From: Turritopsis dohrnii
Lineage: Eukaryota; Cnidaria; Hydrozoa; Anthoathecata; Oceaniidae
NCBI GenBank assembly: GCA_027922465.2
Contig: BQMF02000044.1
Location: 558,001 to 622,000 of the forward strand
Length of the DNA: 64,000 nucleotides
Direction: 5' to 3'
Positions 33,901-46,715 of the stretch are shown here, one piece after another (position 1 is the stretch's first letter; every line of letters begins with the position of its first letter). A program made the position numbers and the translations under genes. The notes beneath the pieces are model-generated. The model was not told the DNA's origin, searched no databases, and saw only the letters and a program-made list of their open reading frames with translations.

Positions 33901-36900
33901 ACTGAGTTTGAAGACTGTCTTCTTTATCTTCCAGCTCTTTATTTAACTAAACAACAAAAGTGAATAATTAGTCACACGCCCCTACCAGTGTTACGACTTC
34001 TCGAGTTACGCCCAAAATTTGGGCGGTGTTTACGTAATACATCACAGTTCAGACATAATTATCATTTCTTAGTACGGTTGTTAAGCTATCTAACCGTTAA
34101 ACAAGACCCAACAGGAGGAGAGTGAGAGGAGGAGAGTGGACAGATTCTTTTGGACAGCATTTTGCACTTTGAAAATATAGTCTTTTTTCCACTTGCAAAA
34201 TAACTGCCTTTTATTGATTAGCATATGTGATGTGACCAAAGAGAATTCTAGAAGAAATCCGATTTTCGAAAACATCAACGAAAAATTCTAAACCAAGCGA
34301 TTTATTTATTTATTTATTCTCGCTTAGCTTCTATCTTTCGTTTTCATACCTTCGCGATCTCCTCTTCTTTCGTTTGGACGTCGATTTTAAGTTCCATAAC
34401 TTCGGTCTCCATATTTGATCTGAAATTAAAAGACACATAACAAATTTACGTGAAAGTACTTTTTTCCCATCAAAACCAAACGAAAAGTCATATCTTCTAA
34501 AGCTGTTCCCATGGCAACGAACGGACTTACTTCTCATTCTGTAAAGTATTCTTCTGTTCCTCTAAATTCGCCAGGGAACTGGTCAGACCATCCTAAAAAG
34601 CCATGCCAGAATAAAACACCGTGCCACCAAGAACTTCCTGATAGTAAAAATGACCAGGCATTATATTTCAAGACAATAAAGGAAATAACAGTAAGATACA
34701 GGGAATCTGGTTGATCAAGGCAAAGACATTTTTAAGATGTTTCCATAGAAACATATGTGTGGGGATGAAGGAGCACTACGACACATCTTTAGATATTGAA
34801 ATGTATATTTTGTAAATTTGAAATTAGTTTGGGTGGTCGAGTGTAGGAACAACTATCGCCTCGCTCTTCCAGTCTTTAACCTTATAAAGTGCTGTTAAGA
34901 TACAATGAACAGCTTGTTTAACATGATGCGATCAAACCTTGATATTTCTTATAATGCCTCATATCTCCAATTCAAAGTGAAAGGATTTCAGCCATGAAGA
35001 TTGCACTGTGTGAGGCAAACAGTTTCAAAAATATCTTCTCATTAAACATCATGACAACATCCTTTGCCTCGTTCTCAAACAAGGTCTTCGAGAACTTCGT
35101 CAAACTTCTTTAATTATGACGCGTCGTTTCTCTTCGTTAACGACACAAGCGTCTCTGATATTCAGACTGGAAAAAAGCCGTCGAATGTTATGACGTATGA
35201 AGATCTTCACCTTCTCCTTGGTCACATCTTCTAAGCGAATATTCAGTTTCTCCATCGCTTCATTTGCTGCAAGCAATTTTCCATTTGTAATTTCGTTTTC
35301 CTGGAATGAATGAATTAACAATGAATGGATACCTACTTCGACACATAGCAGAAGCGTAAAATCAACCTTGTGTCTGCCTCGTTTCCGAATTGATACATAC
35401 TGATGATTAGGCATGATTATGCAATCGCTTCACGAAACAATATTTCTCAAATCAAGCCCCTTATATAGTCAATATAAACCCAGCGTCGTTTTAAAAAGGA
35501 GCCAAATCGACCTTGCCTCAATTCGTCTCCTCGTTAGAAAGGTACAAATTGCTTTCCTTGATGGCCCTAATATATGAACCAATCAGAATTTATGTGACAG
35601 CCATCAGATTCCATACCGAAGTTAAGCTTTCAATTTTCTTTTTCAATTCATCGATTTGGCAAGTGGAATCTTGAACAAGCGTGGAATGTTGGTCCTTCAG
35701 AAGTAGCAACTCGTTCTCGTGTTCCTACAATGAATCAGAGAGGGCTTAATAACGATTCTACTGAGACCTGGTAACGAAGTATTGAAAAAACTCAACCCAG
35801 TAGCAAAAGCAAACCTTCGCAGATTCCTCTAATGATGTTATCTGTTGTTTAAGTGATTCTATTTGTCCACTTTGATCCTACAAAATAACATAACAACAAA
35901 AAGCAAATAAATAAACGAAGCAGAACATTTTTTTACTCCCAACACATTCGAACTAAACCTCCTGAATTGATTTTTGATCGGGCAAGGCTTGGCTTATGAC
36001 TACACCCCACTTTTACAGGGGGGATGGGAGGAAAGAACCTTTTTTCTTTTCACCTTAGATGAATCTTCTTTTAACAAATAAAAATAGGCAAAAATCAAAA
36101 TCATTGATGGCTAATATGTACTTGTTCCAACAAAGAAAATTAAATGCTCTCGTTTTTATAATACCTTCGTTTGAACATTCGTTTGAGCATTTTTTTTAAA
36201 AAAAAGAAAAAGAAAATAAACAGGATGTCGTGCTCACCTTTGTTGCTTCTTGCAACCGACACAATTGGATTTCATAATTCTTACAGCTTTCACAAGGTTT
36301 CTTTAACTCCTTTTCTGCAACCTAGTCAAAGAGCAGACAAACATTACATGAAGCAAACATATGTTCCATTTGCTATGGTGTTTGATCGCCTTTTGATCAC
36401 TTAATATTTCCACTTTCCAACAAATTTGAAATTATCAGGTGTAAGATCAAATGACAAAATCATTGTACAGGAACCAAACATTACTGACCCTGTTGCGGTG
36501 TGGGTGATGTGGTTGCAGTGATGGTTATGTGGGTTGGGATGGTTTTTTTTTTGAGAAACTTACTTCTAGTTTGACCTGAACATCACTGAGAACTTCATCT
36601 TTTGTTTGAAGAACAGTCTCCAGCTTGTTATACTTGGTTTCCCAATTCAAAATCTAAAACATTTACCATTAAGTCACCTTGGTATTAAGTCTACAATATT
36701 AGATCTTAAGACAGAAAAATGTAAAAACACTTTCTCCTTTTGCTACAATATTTTGATAATGCTGATTTAAAATTTTCTGCAGCTACATTATTTCATCTAG
36801 CTTAATATTTTGAAGGATTCTTCATTTTGCAACGCAAAATTCATATCATTGTTGCAATTCTTAATTCGTACCTCAGTTTCAGCAGCATTTCTTTTCTTTA

Positions 36901-39900
36901 TTTCTTCTTCTAAATTTATCTGAAAAATTTGTAGCGTGCTAAAGTGACGTGCTTGGTTTAAGAATTGAATCAAAAAGAAGCATGCACAATGATTCTTGGT
37001 TTTAAACAGTCAAGTCACCACATGGCCAGATCAGCTGTGCATCAAAACTTGTTTCGGCACAGCTGAATATTTGTTTTTATAGGCTGTGACAAGCCAAATA
37101 CAGAGAAAACTTGGCGAGTTCAGCTTGGCAAGGCACAGCTTATAAACCGGACCTAAGTCGAAGCTCATATGTCATTATTTATGCATTCAGAAACTAACTT
37201 GTCCATCAAAAAGAATTTTAAAGGGAGGTATACTGCCAGATAACATATAGAATAGATAAGTGATAGATAATATTATAAGCTGCTAGATAAGTGAACTTAC
37301 TACAGAGTCTGAAAGTTTGCTTTGAATGGCAGCGAGCTCCTTGTCTTTGTTGGTCAATTCTTGAACATGATCTGTCTTCAAAGACAGTTGGGCAGACTAA
37401 CACAAAACAGAAAATTTATTGAAAAGAAACAACACACAACAAAAATACCACAATCCTAATACAACTGTACAGAAGCAAAATAAAACAAAACAAAAAAACC
37501 CAAATAGTTCAAGACAGTTACCTCAAAGTCTTTAGTAGCTTCTTCATGTTGTTGCTTGGTGTTTTGTAATTCTGTCTTCACTTCTTCTAATTGCTTTGTC
37601 ATTTCATCCTTCAAAAAGAGAAGATTAGAATTTGGTGAGCACAACCATACAAGTCTCCTGACAACATAAGTGGAAACTTTGGATACAGATGTGTGGAGAA
37701 TCCTCAATAAAATCCAACAGTCAAACATTAACAAGTCAAAGCAATTACTTTGCAATGTTGATTATAGCAAACAGAGAGCCACAAAAGTCATCAAACAAAG
37801 AATCTCAGCAAATTTGGAAATTGTGCAGAAACTATCAAACACAAACGGATAGATAGTTCACTGAACGTACTTGCTTCTGTAGTAACTCAGTTTCCACATT
37901 TTCAAGCAATTTCTTCTCAGCTACCACCTAAAAATAATCAAATCTGCAGAAAATATCACTTGGTCAAACCTGTCCACAATAACTGCTCTTGAGGCCTCGA
38001 GAAAGTGCCCACAGTATACAGTTTTTAAGAGTACAAGTTTGTACTAAAACAATGCTAAGGGAAACTTCATGATCACAGTTTTCTTTTTCTTATTAGATTT
38101 GTAACACTAAATTATGGGAATTGCTCCTCTTTGACAGTCAAGTTGGTTAAAATTACAACTTTTTTTAATCCCAATAACAACAAGAAATTCATCATTCATT
38201 AGACTCATGTAAATCAAAGTTGTGCTGCTCTTCTAAGTTACGATAGACTGTATTCAGTTAATATTTTAGATGTATTTCACCTCTGTAAGTTGAGTTTCAA
38301 CAACATCTTTTTCTTTAACTGCCATAGCAAGATCCAACGACACTTTCTCCAATTGCCCTTCTATAGATCCTATTTTTTCTTTGAAACTTTTTGCCTCATC
38401 CGTCGAAGCCTGATTCATTTGTTGCATTTTCGATTTGAGTGATTCGGTCTCTTTGGCAGATGACAAAAGTTCAGAGTTCTAGGAAATTTGCATTAACAGA
38501 TTCTTATAGACATATAATTCGAGTTTCAGCTCAAAGAATTTATACGTAAATAAATAAAAATTAGTAAAATTAGTAAAAAAAAAAAAAAAATTATTAAACA
38601 ATTTTTTTTAATTCGGCCACGTTTTAATTTCAAATGACGTCATGGATGGATATTTAAAGAAGATTCTTATGACTTTGGAAATAATTGGTTCATATGGAAA
38701 AGAATTGCTTTTGTTACCTTGATTGCAATTTGTTCGTGCAGACTTGTAATTTTATTCGTCATCTCTGATATGGCATTATTTTTAGTCTCAATCCATGATG
38801 CTTGCTGTGTCTGGTTGTGCTTGCTGCTCTGCAAATCTTCCAATGCCTAATGAGACAATGAAACAATTATGACCAAAGTCCGTGAATTATAAATGTAAAC
38901 CGTCCAATTAATCTCTGAATGATGGTGCAGAGCAAACAAGGAAAAAAATTATTTGCAGAGTTAGTTGCGATATCTATAGGCTTGAACCAAACACTAGCAA
39001 CAGAATGAGAAGCAGAAATATTTTATAATGAAAAAAAACAAACAAAAGCTCAAAGATTAGGCTCAAAGTTGTGTAGTGACCGGATAAGAAGCAAGGAAGG
39101 GTGGAATTGCTGTTAAAAACAAATAATGTCTTTAAAAAACACATCTGCATACTGCTTCTAATTTCTCAGTTGTTGCTTTCAAATCGTTTTCATATTTGCC
39201 AATAGTCAATGTTTGTGCATCGATCTTCATAGTTAATTCTGATTGGACATTCATTGAACTGGATTTCAATTGGAAGATTTCATCCGTCTAAAAGTGAAAT
39301 AAATCAAAATTAAATGTGACAGAAACATCATATATTAGTATGATGGTCTTTCAGACTTCATAAAAAATTAAGAATAAAAAATCAAGCTTCAGATTTTATG
39401 GAACTATTAGAATTATTAATGGCACAGAAAATAATTCTGGGCCTATGTTTATGGTCACCTTCTGAGCCGATTGCTTTGAACTTTCCTCAAATGTAATTCC
39501 CTAAGTGACAGTTTCACAGGTGTGAACATATAGAGTTATCAGTAAAATAGAATCTATTCTGTATTGCTTTCTATCTAACATAAACACAATTTTCAATACA
39601 AACAAATCACCATTGCACTGCAATGGAGAACACACCACTTACTTTATTTTTTATATCCTCCTTCAGATTGCTGTTGCTTTTTTCGAGATTCTGAACTGTT
39701 CCTACACTTTCCTGTAAACTCTTTTCCAGCTTTGAATTGTCCTGCAAACATCTCTGCAAATCATCGACAACTTTATTTTTCTCCTGGCGTATGATATTCA
39801 ATTCTTCCGAGTGTTGGTGGACTTGCTCAGACATTGAGTTCTCAATCGCTGTCAGGGCTTCTAAAAGTTTAGTCTATGAGAAAAAGCAACATCAAGAGTA

Positions 39901-42900
39901 TTATTTAGAGAAACAAGATATTCAAACATCATTGAAACACACAAGTCAATTTGAGAATAACTGTGTAGTTTGGCGTAATAGTTTATACTGGTGAAATCCT
40001 TCTTTATAGACAGTCAGACAAACACGAGGTTTAAGTAAAACAACATAAACAATATCGAAGAAGTAACCTTTTCTTGAGACAGCTGTTGGATGACTGTGTC
40101 TGTTCCTTCCCCTGCCTCAATCTATGTTAAGACAGGAATCAGTTTCCATCAATGTTATTCTACTTTAATCAATACATATTATTGGAGTAGTATTATAATT
40201 ATTACAGATAATGAATTGCCAGATCTATTTCCTAACTCACTGAGGGATTCCCACTGCATATATCAGGTAAATATAGAAATAAATGCTAGTTGATTCAGAA
40301 AGTCTTCACACACATGAAGGTACCTTTGCAATCAATTCAATTCTTTCTTTCTCAAGGCGGTTTATATCATCCTTCTCTTTTGCTCGATGTGCTTCCAGTT
40401 CTTTGATGGTATGGAGATGATTCGAGATCTGCATCGTCATTTCATCATGTGCTGTTTTTGCTGCAAGTAAGTCATTTTGAATTTTCTCTTTTTCTTTCGC
40501 CTGAAACAAAACGAACAGGAAATCATTTCAAATATCATACAGAATTGAAATGTTATTGCAATAAAATGTGAAATGGACTCAACTTTTTGCATCACTAAAG
40601 ATTAGATGCTTCACTTTCAAATCACGGCTCTTCAAAAAAACTTTCTTACCTCCGTAACCAGTAATACTTTTGAGTTATTTATTTCTGTGTTGAGTTTCGA
40701 AATCAATTCCTCTTTTTCCTTCATTGTTGCCTTGAACTCCTCCACACTGTGAGACAATTGAAGAATCTGCTGCTCCTTGTCGTGAGTCTGCTGTTTCGAC
40801 AAGCCTGTAGCAACTGATGCAGTGCTCAATGCTTCTTGTAACCTTAAAAAATTTCATCAATGTCATATTATGTGGAATATCGAATCGTAGAAACTTTTTG
40901 GATTTAAACCCAAAATGCAACCCATAAAAAATTGAGTAGAAATATACATACGTTAACATTTGATCCTCTTTTGCCGTTTTTTCCAATTGAAGTTCTTTTA
41001 ACGATGCATTGAGGCTATAAAACATAAATTCAAAAGATTGATGACCTGAAAATATTTAAGGATATGCTGTATGCTTTGAGCACAGCTTTTATAAGTTCTT
41101 TGGCAACAATACACAAAAGTTTAGTAAATCATATATCCATGGAAAGCATTTTTATAAGCTACCTAATGATATCAACAATATCTGAAAATTTTGCACCAAC
41201 GAAAAATATTGAAGAATGCATTAAAATTGCATCCGTATTACCTGACTATATTTGCATTTAAACCATCAACTTGTGTCTTCCATTGCACATTCAAAGAATC
41301 AATTTCATTTCGATTTGTATTTTTCAACTCTTCTACAGTTTCTTTCTGTGCTTTGATTTCAAGTCGCAGATCCTCGATCTCCACAGAAGATGGCCTAAGC
41401 ATTATACATTAACCTTATAACATCACAATTCAACCCTCAACAGCTTGAATAAGTCATAGTTGATTCCTTTTCCCTAACATCATCATGTTCACACTTACCC
41501 TGTTTGGAGTGCATCTTCTAATTTCTTGATTTCTGTTTGTTTCAGTTCATACTCACCCTAAAAGGTTGACCACATTTCGTGAATGAGGTTCTTTTGCTTT
41601 GCAAAACACATTTATACAAAACGTTGTTACCTGAATTAATTTGAAACTGTCTTCTAATGCCTGACGTCGTTGTTTTTCTTCTTCCGCTTCATTCTGGTAT
41701 AAGATCATTTGCTGTCTCTAAGATGAAAATCAAGATATAAAATTTTCGTTGTATTAGATCCAACGTGAGCAACCTCATGCATCAAAATAGATTTCCATCT
41801 ATGTCTCGCTGAAGTTATTTTCTTGAAACAATTTGACTAGAAATTGATTTTTACCGCATAAAGAGAGGTTAACTTACAAGTTTTTCATGTCGATCTTTAG
41901 TTGTGTTGTAATCAGCAAAAGTCAGTTCGTCTTTAAGTTTCTTATTCTCCTCCACAACTAAAAAATAGAAGAAATATTAAGTTGATGGCAATATCAACAG
42001 TGTCATGAAAAAAGGAAAATCTTTTTATTTAAAAATGAGACGACATGCATTGACTTAGTATAGTAACATTTTTATTAATGGAAATATTTTTGTTCTCCTA
42101 TACATACCCAATAGATATCCTTGTTCGGCAGATCGTAACTGCGATGAAAATTCATCCTCCACTAGTACTTTCTCCTATAAAAATTTGTTCTTGTTAAGAG
42201 AAAAACATGTTTGTTGTTTAAATGATAAAAAATAAAAATAAAAAACAAAAACAAAACAAAAACCTCTTCTAGTTTGTCTCTTTCTTTCGATACTTTATCA
42301 AGTTCAGATTTCAACTGGCCAGTGTACCATTTCTCTTCCTGTAATGAGACAAAAACGGAATCCGCTAACAGAATTTTAATTTAGATAATACTGATTACAG
42401 AAAGTCCACAGAAAATAGTGGATGGTCAAAATGAATGTTTACATAACTTCCTCTAACCATATAAACAAGTGAACATTACGTCCCAGTATAAACTTTATTT
42501 TCAATAATTTTATTCAGAAAGCCACACTTATGTGGAATATTCACATCACTGGACTAAAAATACCATGGGTACTTGTGGGCACTTTACCCTAGCTCTCTCG
42601 AAGAATGCCTATTTACTAATAAATTTACTTCTCTTTACTTCACTTTATTCTCAGCACAACTTGCTTATGATTCTTAGATTTTTCAAGTGTTTTTATTACA
42701 AAGCTACCATTTTTTATGTCCAACATCACTAAGCAACTTTGAAATATTTGACGTCTTTGCTTTAGTCCTACAAAACTTTCGAATGTTGCTAACTTTTTCA
42801 TTGCAAGCAGCACAAAATGAAAATCATAATACTGAGACTTAAAAAATAATACCAAGGAACAAAGGTGGAACTGATGCAAGTGCTAATAGTGATTGATGAC

Positions 42901-44624
42901 CAATACAAATAAGTAAAAGACTACATTCAAACAAATGTACCTTCAACGAAGCAATTACATCAGCCAGTTCTTGTTGCAGTAACAAAACCTCCTTTTCAGT
43001 ATCTGGCACATTCATATCCTGTCCAAACTCTAGCCTTGCTTTTACAAAGTCTTTTGAAATCGGATTTTCACTGATACTTTCTGGAAGGGCATCTGTCTAT
43101 AACAGCATGTTTTACGATCAATCACTTTCTTTTTCATCAAAAGTTAAAAGAATGGCTTAGTGGAAAGTCTGTTTGCAAAGAAACACAGTAACACCCAGAG
43201 AAATATTTCATGTTCCTAATCTTTAATTTATGAAACATTATACACTTTCACAGGATATCTGGAGCGAGTCTAGTTTTAAAAGTTCTTACTTCGTCATTAT
43301 CACCATCTATGTCAATCAAATTTTGCTCCGCAGCACCACCTTCACTATGACTTTTCTCGAAATGAATTTGAAGCTCGGCCGGCCCAGGTAGTGCGACCAT
43401 ACACATGGGACAGATAAAGCCCTATATAAAAGGAAAATTTACATACATTGGCTTATAACTGCAACATAAATTATACATTACTCTTATAGGTTAAAACCAT
43501 AGATATTTAACCTTCCATATGAACATTGATGTGTCCCGAAGTCTGTCAATTTGACAATAGGAATCAGGAAAGGTTCGGAAAGTGGGAAAGGAAAGTCTTA
43601 GAATCTTTTATCAATACTATCTATGCAACGGCTGGCCAAAAACAGGCAACTCTATAAATCTTCCATTGGCTTTTCCAATTGTGTCTGAAAATTAATCAAG
43701 CTCTCTATAAGATGTCTGGAAAGTGCCTTTTATTAGCAGCAGGCAATCTGCATTTAATCAATAATATTATTCAGAGTAGCTGAAGGAGAAATGGTTAGTT
43801 AAGTGTTTTAAGCATTCATCATGAAACGTTAAAATTTGTGTTTTCAAAAGTTCTGATTCAACAGAAATGTAAATCTACTTGAATTGACCATCTATTTGTA
43901 GCACAAATAAAGAACAGTTTTTAAAGCAAGTGCCTGAATGAAAAGACAAAAAGGTCCATCCAAAACCTGATAATGATTCTTATTTTGACGAGAATAGTGT
44001 CAGGGTGTTAGCCAGTTTCAGGAACATGACGTTTTTCACTGTATTGGGAAGTTGGTGAGTGTGACCTTTCAGCTTGGGGGTCTTAAGAATGTTAATGTGA
44101 TAATTCTAATTGTGTATGTTAAGTAAGACCCGATGTTGAGTTACAAAGGGGCAAAGTCAAAAAAATGTAGACGTAATTTGGAAATTGAATGTGATTCACT
44201 TGATTGGGAAAGCAATGCTTTACATTATCTGTGAGGCCTAACTAAAACCCTAGCTGTATTTCCTTCTTTACTTTTGGAGTAGTTATAATTACCTTTCTAG
44301 GAAAGAGAAAACGTTAACATCAACTTTCACTGCTTCATCTTAAAACATAATTCTCAAGATTGTCTTTGACTGAATGTTAGTATCAACATTTTAGAAAAAT
44401 TTCAAAAATTTCAAAAACAATATCCAAGGAAAGTACGTGTTTGTTTTTGTCATCACTTTGTGCATCACCTCCACTTTCTTCCACAGTTGTCTTGCTCTGA
44501 AAAAAATAAAGAAAATTAAGTAAAATGAGTTCCTTCCTTTACAATACCACCTTAAACTTAAATGAAACTCAAAAATAATGAAACCTACTGGCGTGTTACG
44601 TTTTCCACGTAGCTTTGCAAACAT
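30901..44624 (-). CDS. EEA1: Early endosome antigen 1 (EEA1)
   Basis: EEA1 tethers early endosomes, binding Rab5-GTP at both ends and PI3P through FYVE. I assembled 38 coding exons in phase: 3,837 nt, 1,278 aa (human 1,411). Exons run from 44624-44589, 44496-44437, 43421-43290 and 43096-42941 down to 32499-32379, 32049-31951, 31264-31245 and 31069-30901. Exon 3 holds the Rab5-binding C2H2 finger (GFICPMCM; C36, C39, H52, H57). Residues 90-1180 are a long coiled coil. The segment at 40500-40068 (ELIAKIEAGEGTD) and QELGQENQNLQ before FYVE align with vertebrate EEA1. The C-terminal FYVE has W1194xxD1197, C1203-x2-C1206, RKHHCRNCG (1215-1223), FCSEC and VRVCQLC, so all eight zinc ligands and the PI3P-binding basic motif are present. 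A tail of about 28 residues follows FYVE, longer than in vertebrates. Start: ATG at 44622-44624, the only one in phase with exon 2. Confidence 0.95.
31245..31264 (-). CDS. EEA1: EEA1 20-nt microexon encoding HHCRNCG
   Basis: Minus-strand exon 37, bounded by CTTGTAG upstream and GTAAGT downstream. It encodes HHCRNC plus two bases of a Gly codon that exon 38 completes. It supplies two FYVE zinc ligands and the core of the R(R/K)HHCR phosphoinositide motif. Without it, exons 36 and 38 do not join in the right frame for GLIFCSEC. Confidence 0.9.
31350..31714. mobile_element. Fragment of a CCCTGA-rich (hAT-like) element in EEA1 intron
   Basis: Contains AGGGTTGAC near both 31361 and 31444 and repeated TTCCCTGACTTTTTGC segments, as in the element at 58299-59265. 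It ends directly at the tandem array. Classification is tentative. Confidence 0.4.
31715..31976. repeat. Five-unit 52-53 bp tandem array spanning the EEA1 exon 36 splice donor
   Basis: Units begin at 31715, 31767, 31819, 31872 and 31925. On the minus strand each unit holds the last 26 exonic bases of exon 36 (ending GTTAGGAAG), an identical donor GTATGC and 20 intronic bases. The outermost unit (31976-31925) is the authentic exon end, followed by four extra copies within the intron. Any use of a later donor would read through an in-frame TAA (GTA TGC GAC ATA TAA). Confidence 0.92.
31951..32049 (-). CDS. EEA1: EEA1 exon 36, first half of FYVE
   Basis: 99 nt, phase 0, after the acceptor TGTACAG. 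It encodes W1194-E-K-D and CKKC, ending AFTMTVRK, which exon 37 continues as HHCR. The donor is the first of five identical copies. Confidence 0.93.
32228..32348. mobile_element. Palindromic MITE, CCCAG family, copy 5, in EEA1 intron 35
   Basis: CCCAGTTGGCAAAAATATC on the left and AATTGCCTGGTGGG on the right, with the same CAAAAAGTCACTGCAATGAA core and its mirror CTCCTCCGCAGTGATTGTTC. Confidence 0.65.
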
Positions 44625-45833
44625 GGTTCCCTAATTGCTTGAAGGCTTCTGAATTTCCATGGTGAAGTTTTTTTTGCACCTATAATTCCGAAAGACTTCA
44701 AATTAAGAGATATATCAGAAAACCTTTTTATTTTCAATACAATTTTCGTACAATCAAACGAGAAATACAGACAAATTTTGATACACATAAACGTTGCAAA
44801 AACATGAATCGGGATTTTACAAACAAAACCTTCTTTTTCAAACTGTTGATATGATGATCATTTCGATGTCCATTTTGCATAATTTTGCTTTACTTATAAT
44901 AATCACTGCATTATGCATATCCAGGGGATTTTGATAGACCGTAAAATGTTATATGATGTAACGTTATTTTTTTGGATAGCTTAACATGAACAATTTTTCA
45001 CAGTATTCCTTTTGTTCTTTTCATTGTTTTCAAAATCCACTTATTGCCACATGAATTATGTATTATACTTGACTTTAAAAAAACAACAAAAAGACTAGAA
45101 TAGAATAACAATATTCAAAATAAAAATTGAAGAAATATAGTTTTTCTTGTTATGAATGGATTAATTTGACCTACTTTTCAAATTGAGTTAATTTTGGCAT
45201 ATCAAATTACTCAAGAAAATCTTCATAGAGGGAAAAAGAAAACTAGCTGTGACATTTTTTTTGTGGACCTACAAGCAATTGAATTAATTCCCATGTAGGC
45301 CTTACAATTGGAAAATAAATCCACACAATATTTTTATGGACATATATCAATGATGATAAATCTTAAACACATGAAATGCACATAAACGTTTTCTTTACGT
45401 TTTCTGAATGTTTTCTGAAAAAAAACTTGACATATATATGCTAAGGAAGTTTTGTTAAAAAAAACCAAATAAATTTATCATCTACCATACTAAAAAATAA
45501 AATAACATTATATACACCACTTTCTCCCTCTCTCTTCAAAATCTTAAAACAAGATGAATAAAAAAAATCCAAAAAAAAACCTTGTTATCATTTCAGAAAA
45601 GCTACAGTCTGTGTTCTATAATCAATATAAGGTCATAAAACAAAGGCTAATGCAATTAGGACTGAGAAATAGCTTCCCAATAGTTGAAAAGCATCCCAAA
45701 TTTGAGTTTGTTTTCAAAAAAACTGAAAATGTTTGCAAATCGAGCAACACATCAAAGCAAAATTAAGATTGTTTTTTTATGATAGATTCGTTCACAAATT
45801 ACCTCACAACATCCACCACCATCATAAATGATA
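44625..45833. other. EEA1 upstream region
   Basis: AT-rich, with no further coding exon seen. It holds the EEA1 5' UTR and promoter. A frame at 45554-45766 is a lysine-rich chance ORF. Confidence 0.4.
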
Positions 45834-45938
45834 CCTTATCGGGGATAATTTCATCGGGGAAAAGTGATGAAATTTTTGCTTCATGACGAAGTATTTCACT
45901 GATGTAAATTTTCCCCGACAAAATTATCCCTGATAAGG
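45834..45938. mobile_element. Short palindromic MITE, CCTTATC termini
   Basis: CCTTATCGGGGATAATTT and, reversed from the right, CCTTATCAGGGATAATTT, each flanked by TA; GTCGGGG/ATCGGGG continue the arms. It shares its first bases with the larger element at 21961-22553. Confidence 0.7.
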
Positions 45939-45939
45939 T

Positions 45940-46715
45940 ATTGTACTTTTCACAAAAAGAGAAGTGACATGTCAGGGAAAACATGTCTCACAAATTTATA
46001 AAGATTACGTTCATAGTAATTAAAACTAGATGTAACAAGGTGATGGGTGTAAATTTATCGATTAATAAATCAAATAAAGCCAAAATTACAATTGCTTAGG
46101 TGGAGAAGAAACATACTACACCATCTATGAATCAATGTAGAGAGAAGTATAGGACTAAAAGACATCTTTTACTCATTTTAAACATAGGTGTTTCGCACTG
46201 AAGAAGATCATAAAATAAACAGTTTTTTAAACCAAGACCATTCCAATTTAGTTTACACTCGGCACTGAAACCTTCTACAAATTGGATGGAATTTCATTTC
46301 ACTGGTAAATTGTTGAGCTTTCTTCCAGACATCTTATTTGAAGCCCCTATATTACTAGGCTTTACAATGTTGAAAAACAAACAACTTTTAAAAGAATTTA
46401 CATCCATTGCAAATACTGCAACAAAATTATGTTCAAAACTTGTAAATAACTACAACAATATGAACAAAATTATAAGCACAGTCGAAATAAAAAAATAATA
46501 TTAAGAGCAATGAATCCGAAGAATCCACAGCTGTAGAGATTGTCGAAATGTTGCAACAACAATAAAAAGAACCAACGAATTGTGAAGAAGTCGATAATAA
46601 AACATAGTTTGCGTTGTGTCTCTTTCAAAAGAAACAGTTACTGGCAGGCATTGCAGAAGGACCACTCCCTGATGCCTCAGGAAATTGAATGATATTATTG
46701 AATAAAATTGCACAG
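45940..46715. other. 3' flank of the Tudor gene
   Basis: AT-rich. Frames at 46286-46498 (plus) and 46501-46719 (minus) have no domain. The Tudor-gene 3' UTR should be at the right edge. Confidence 0.35.
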
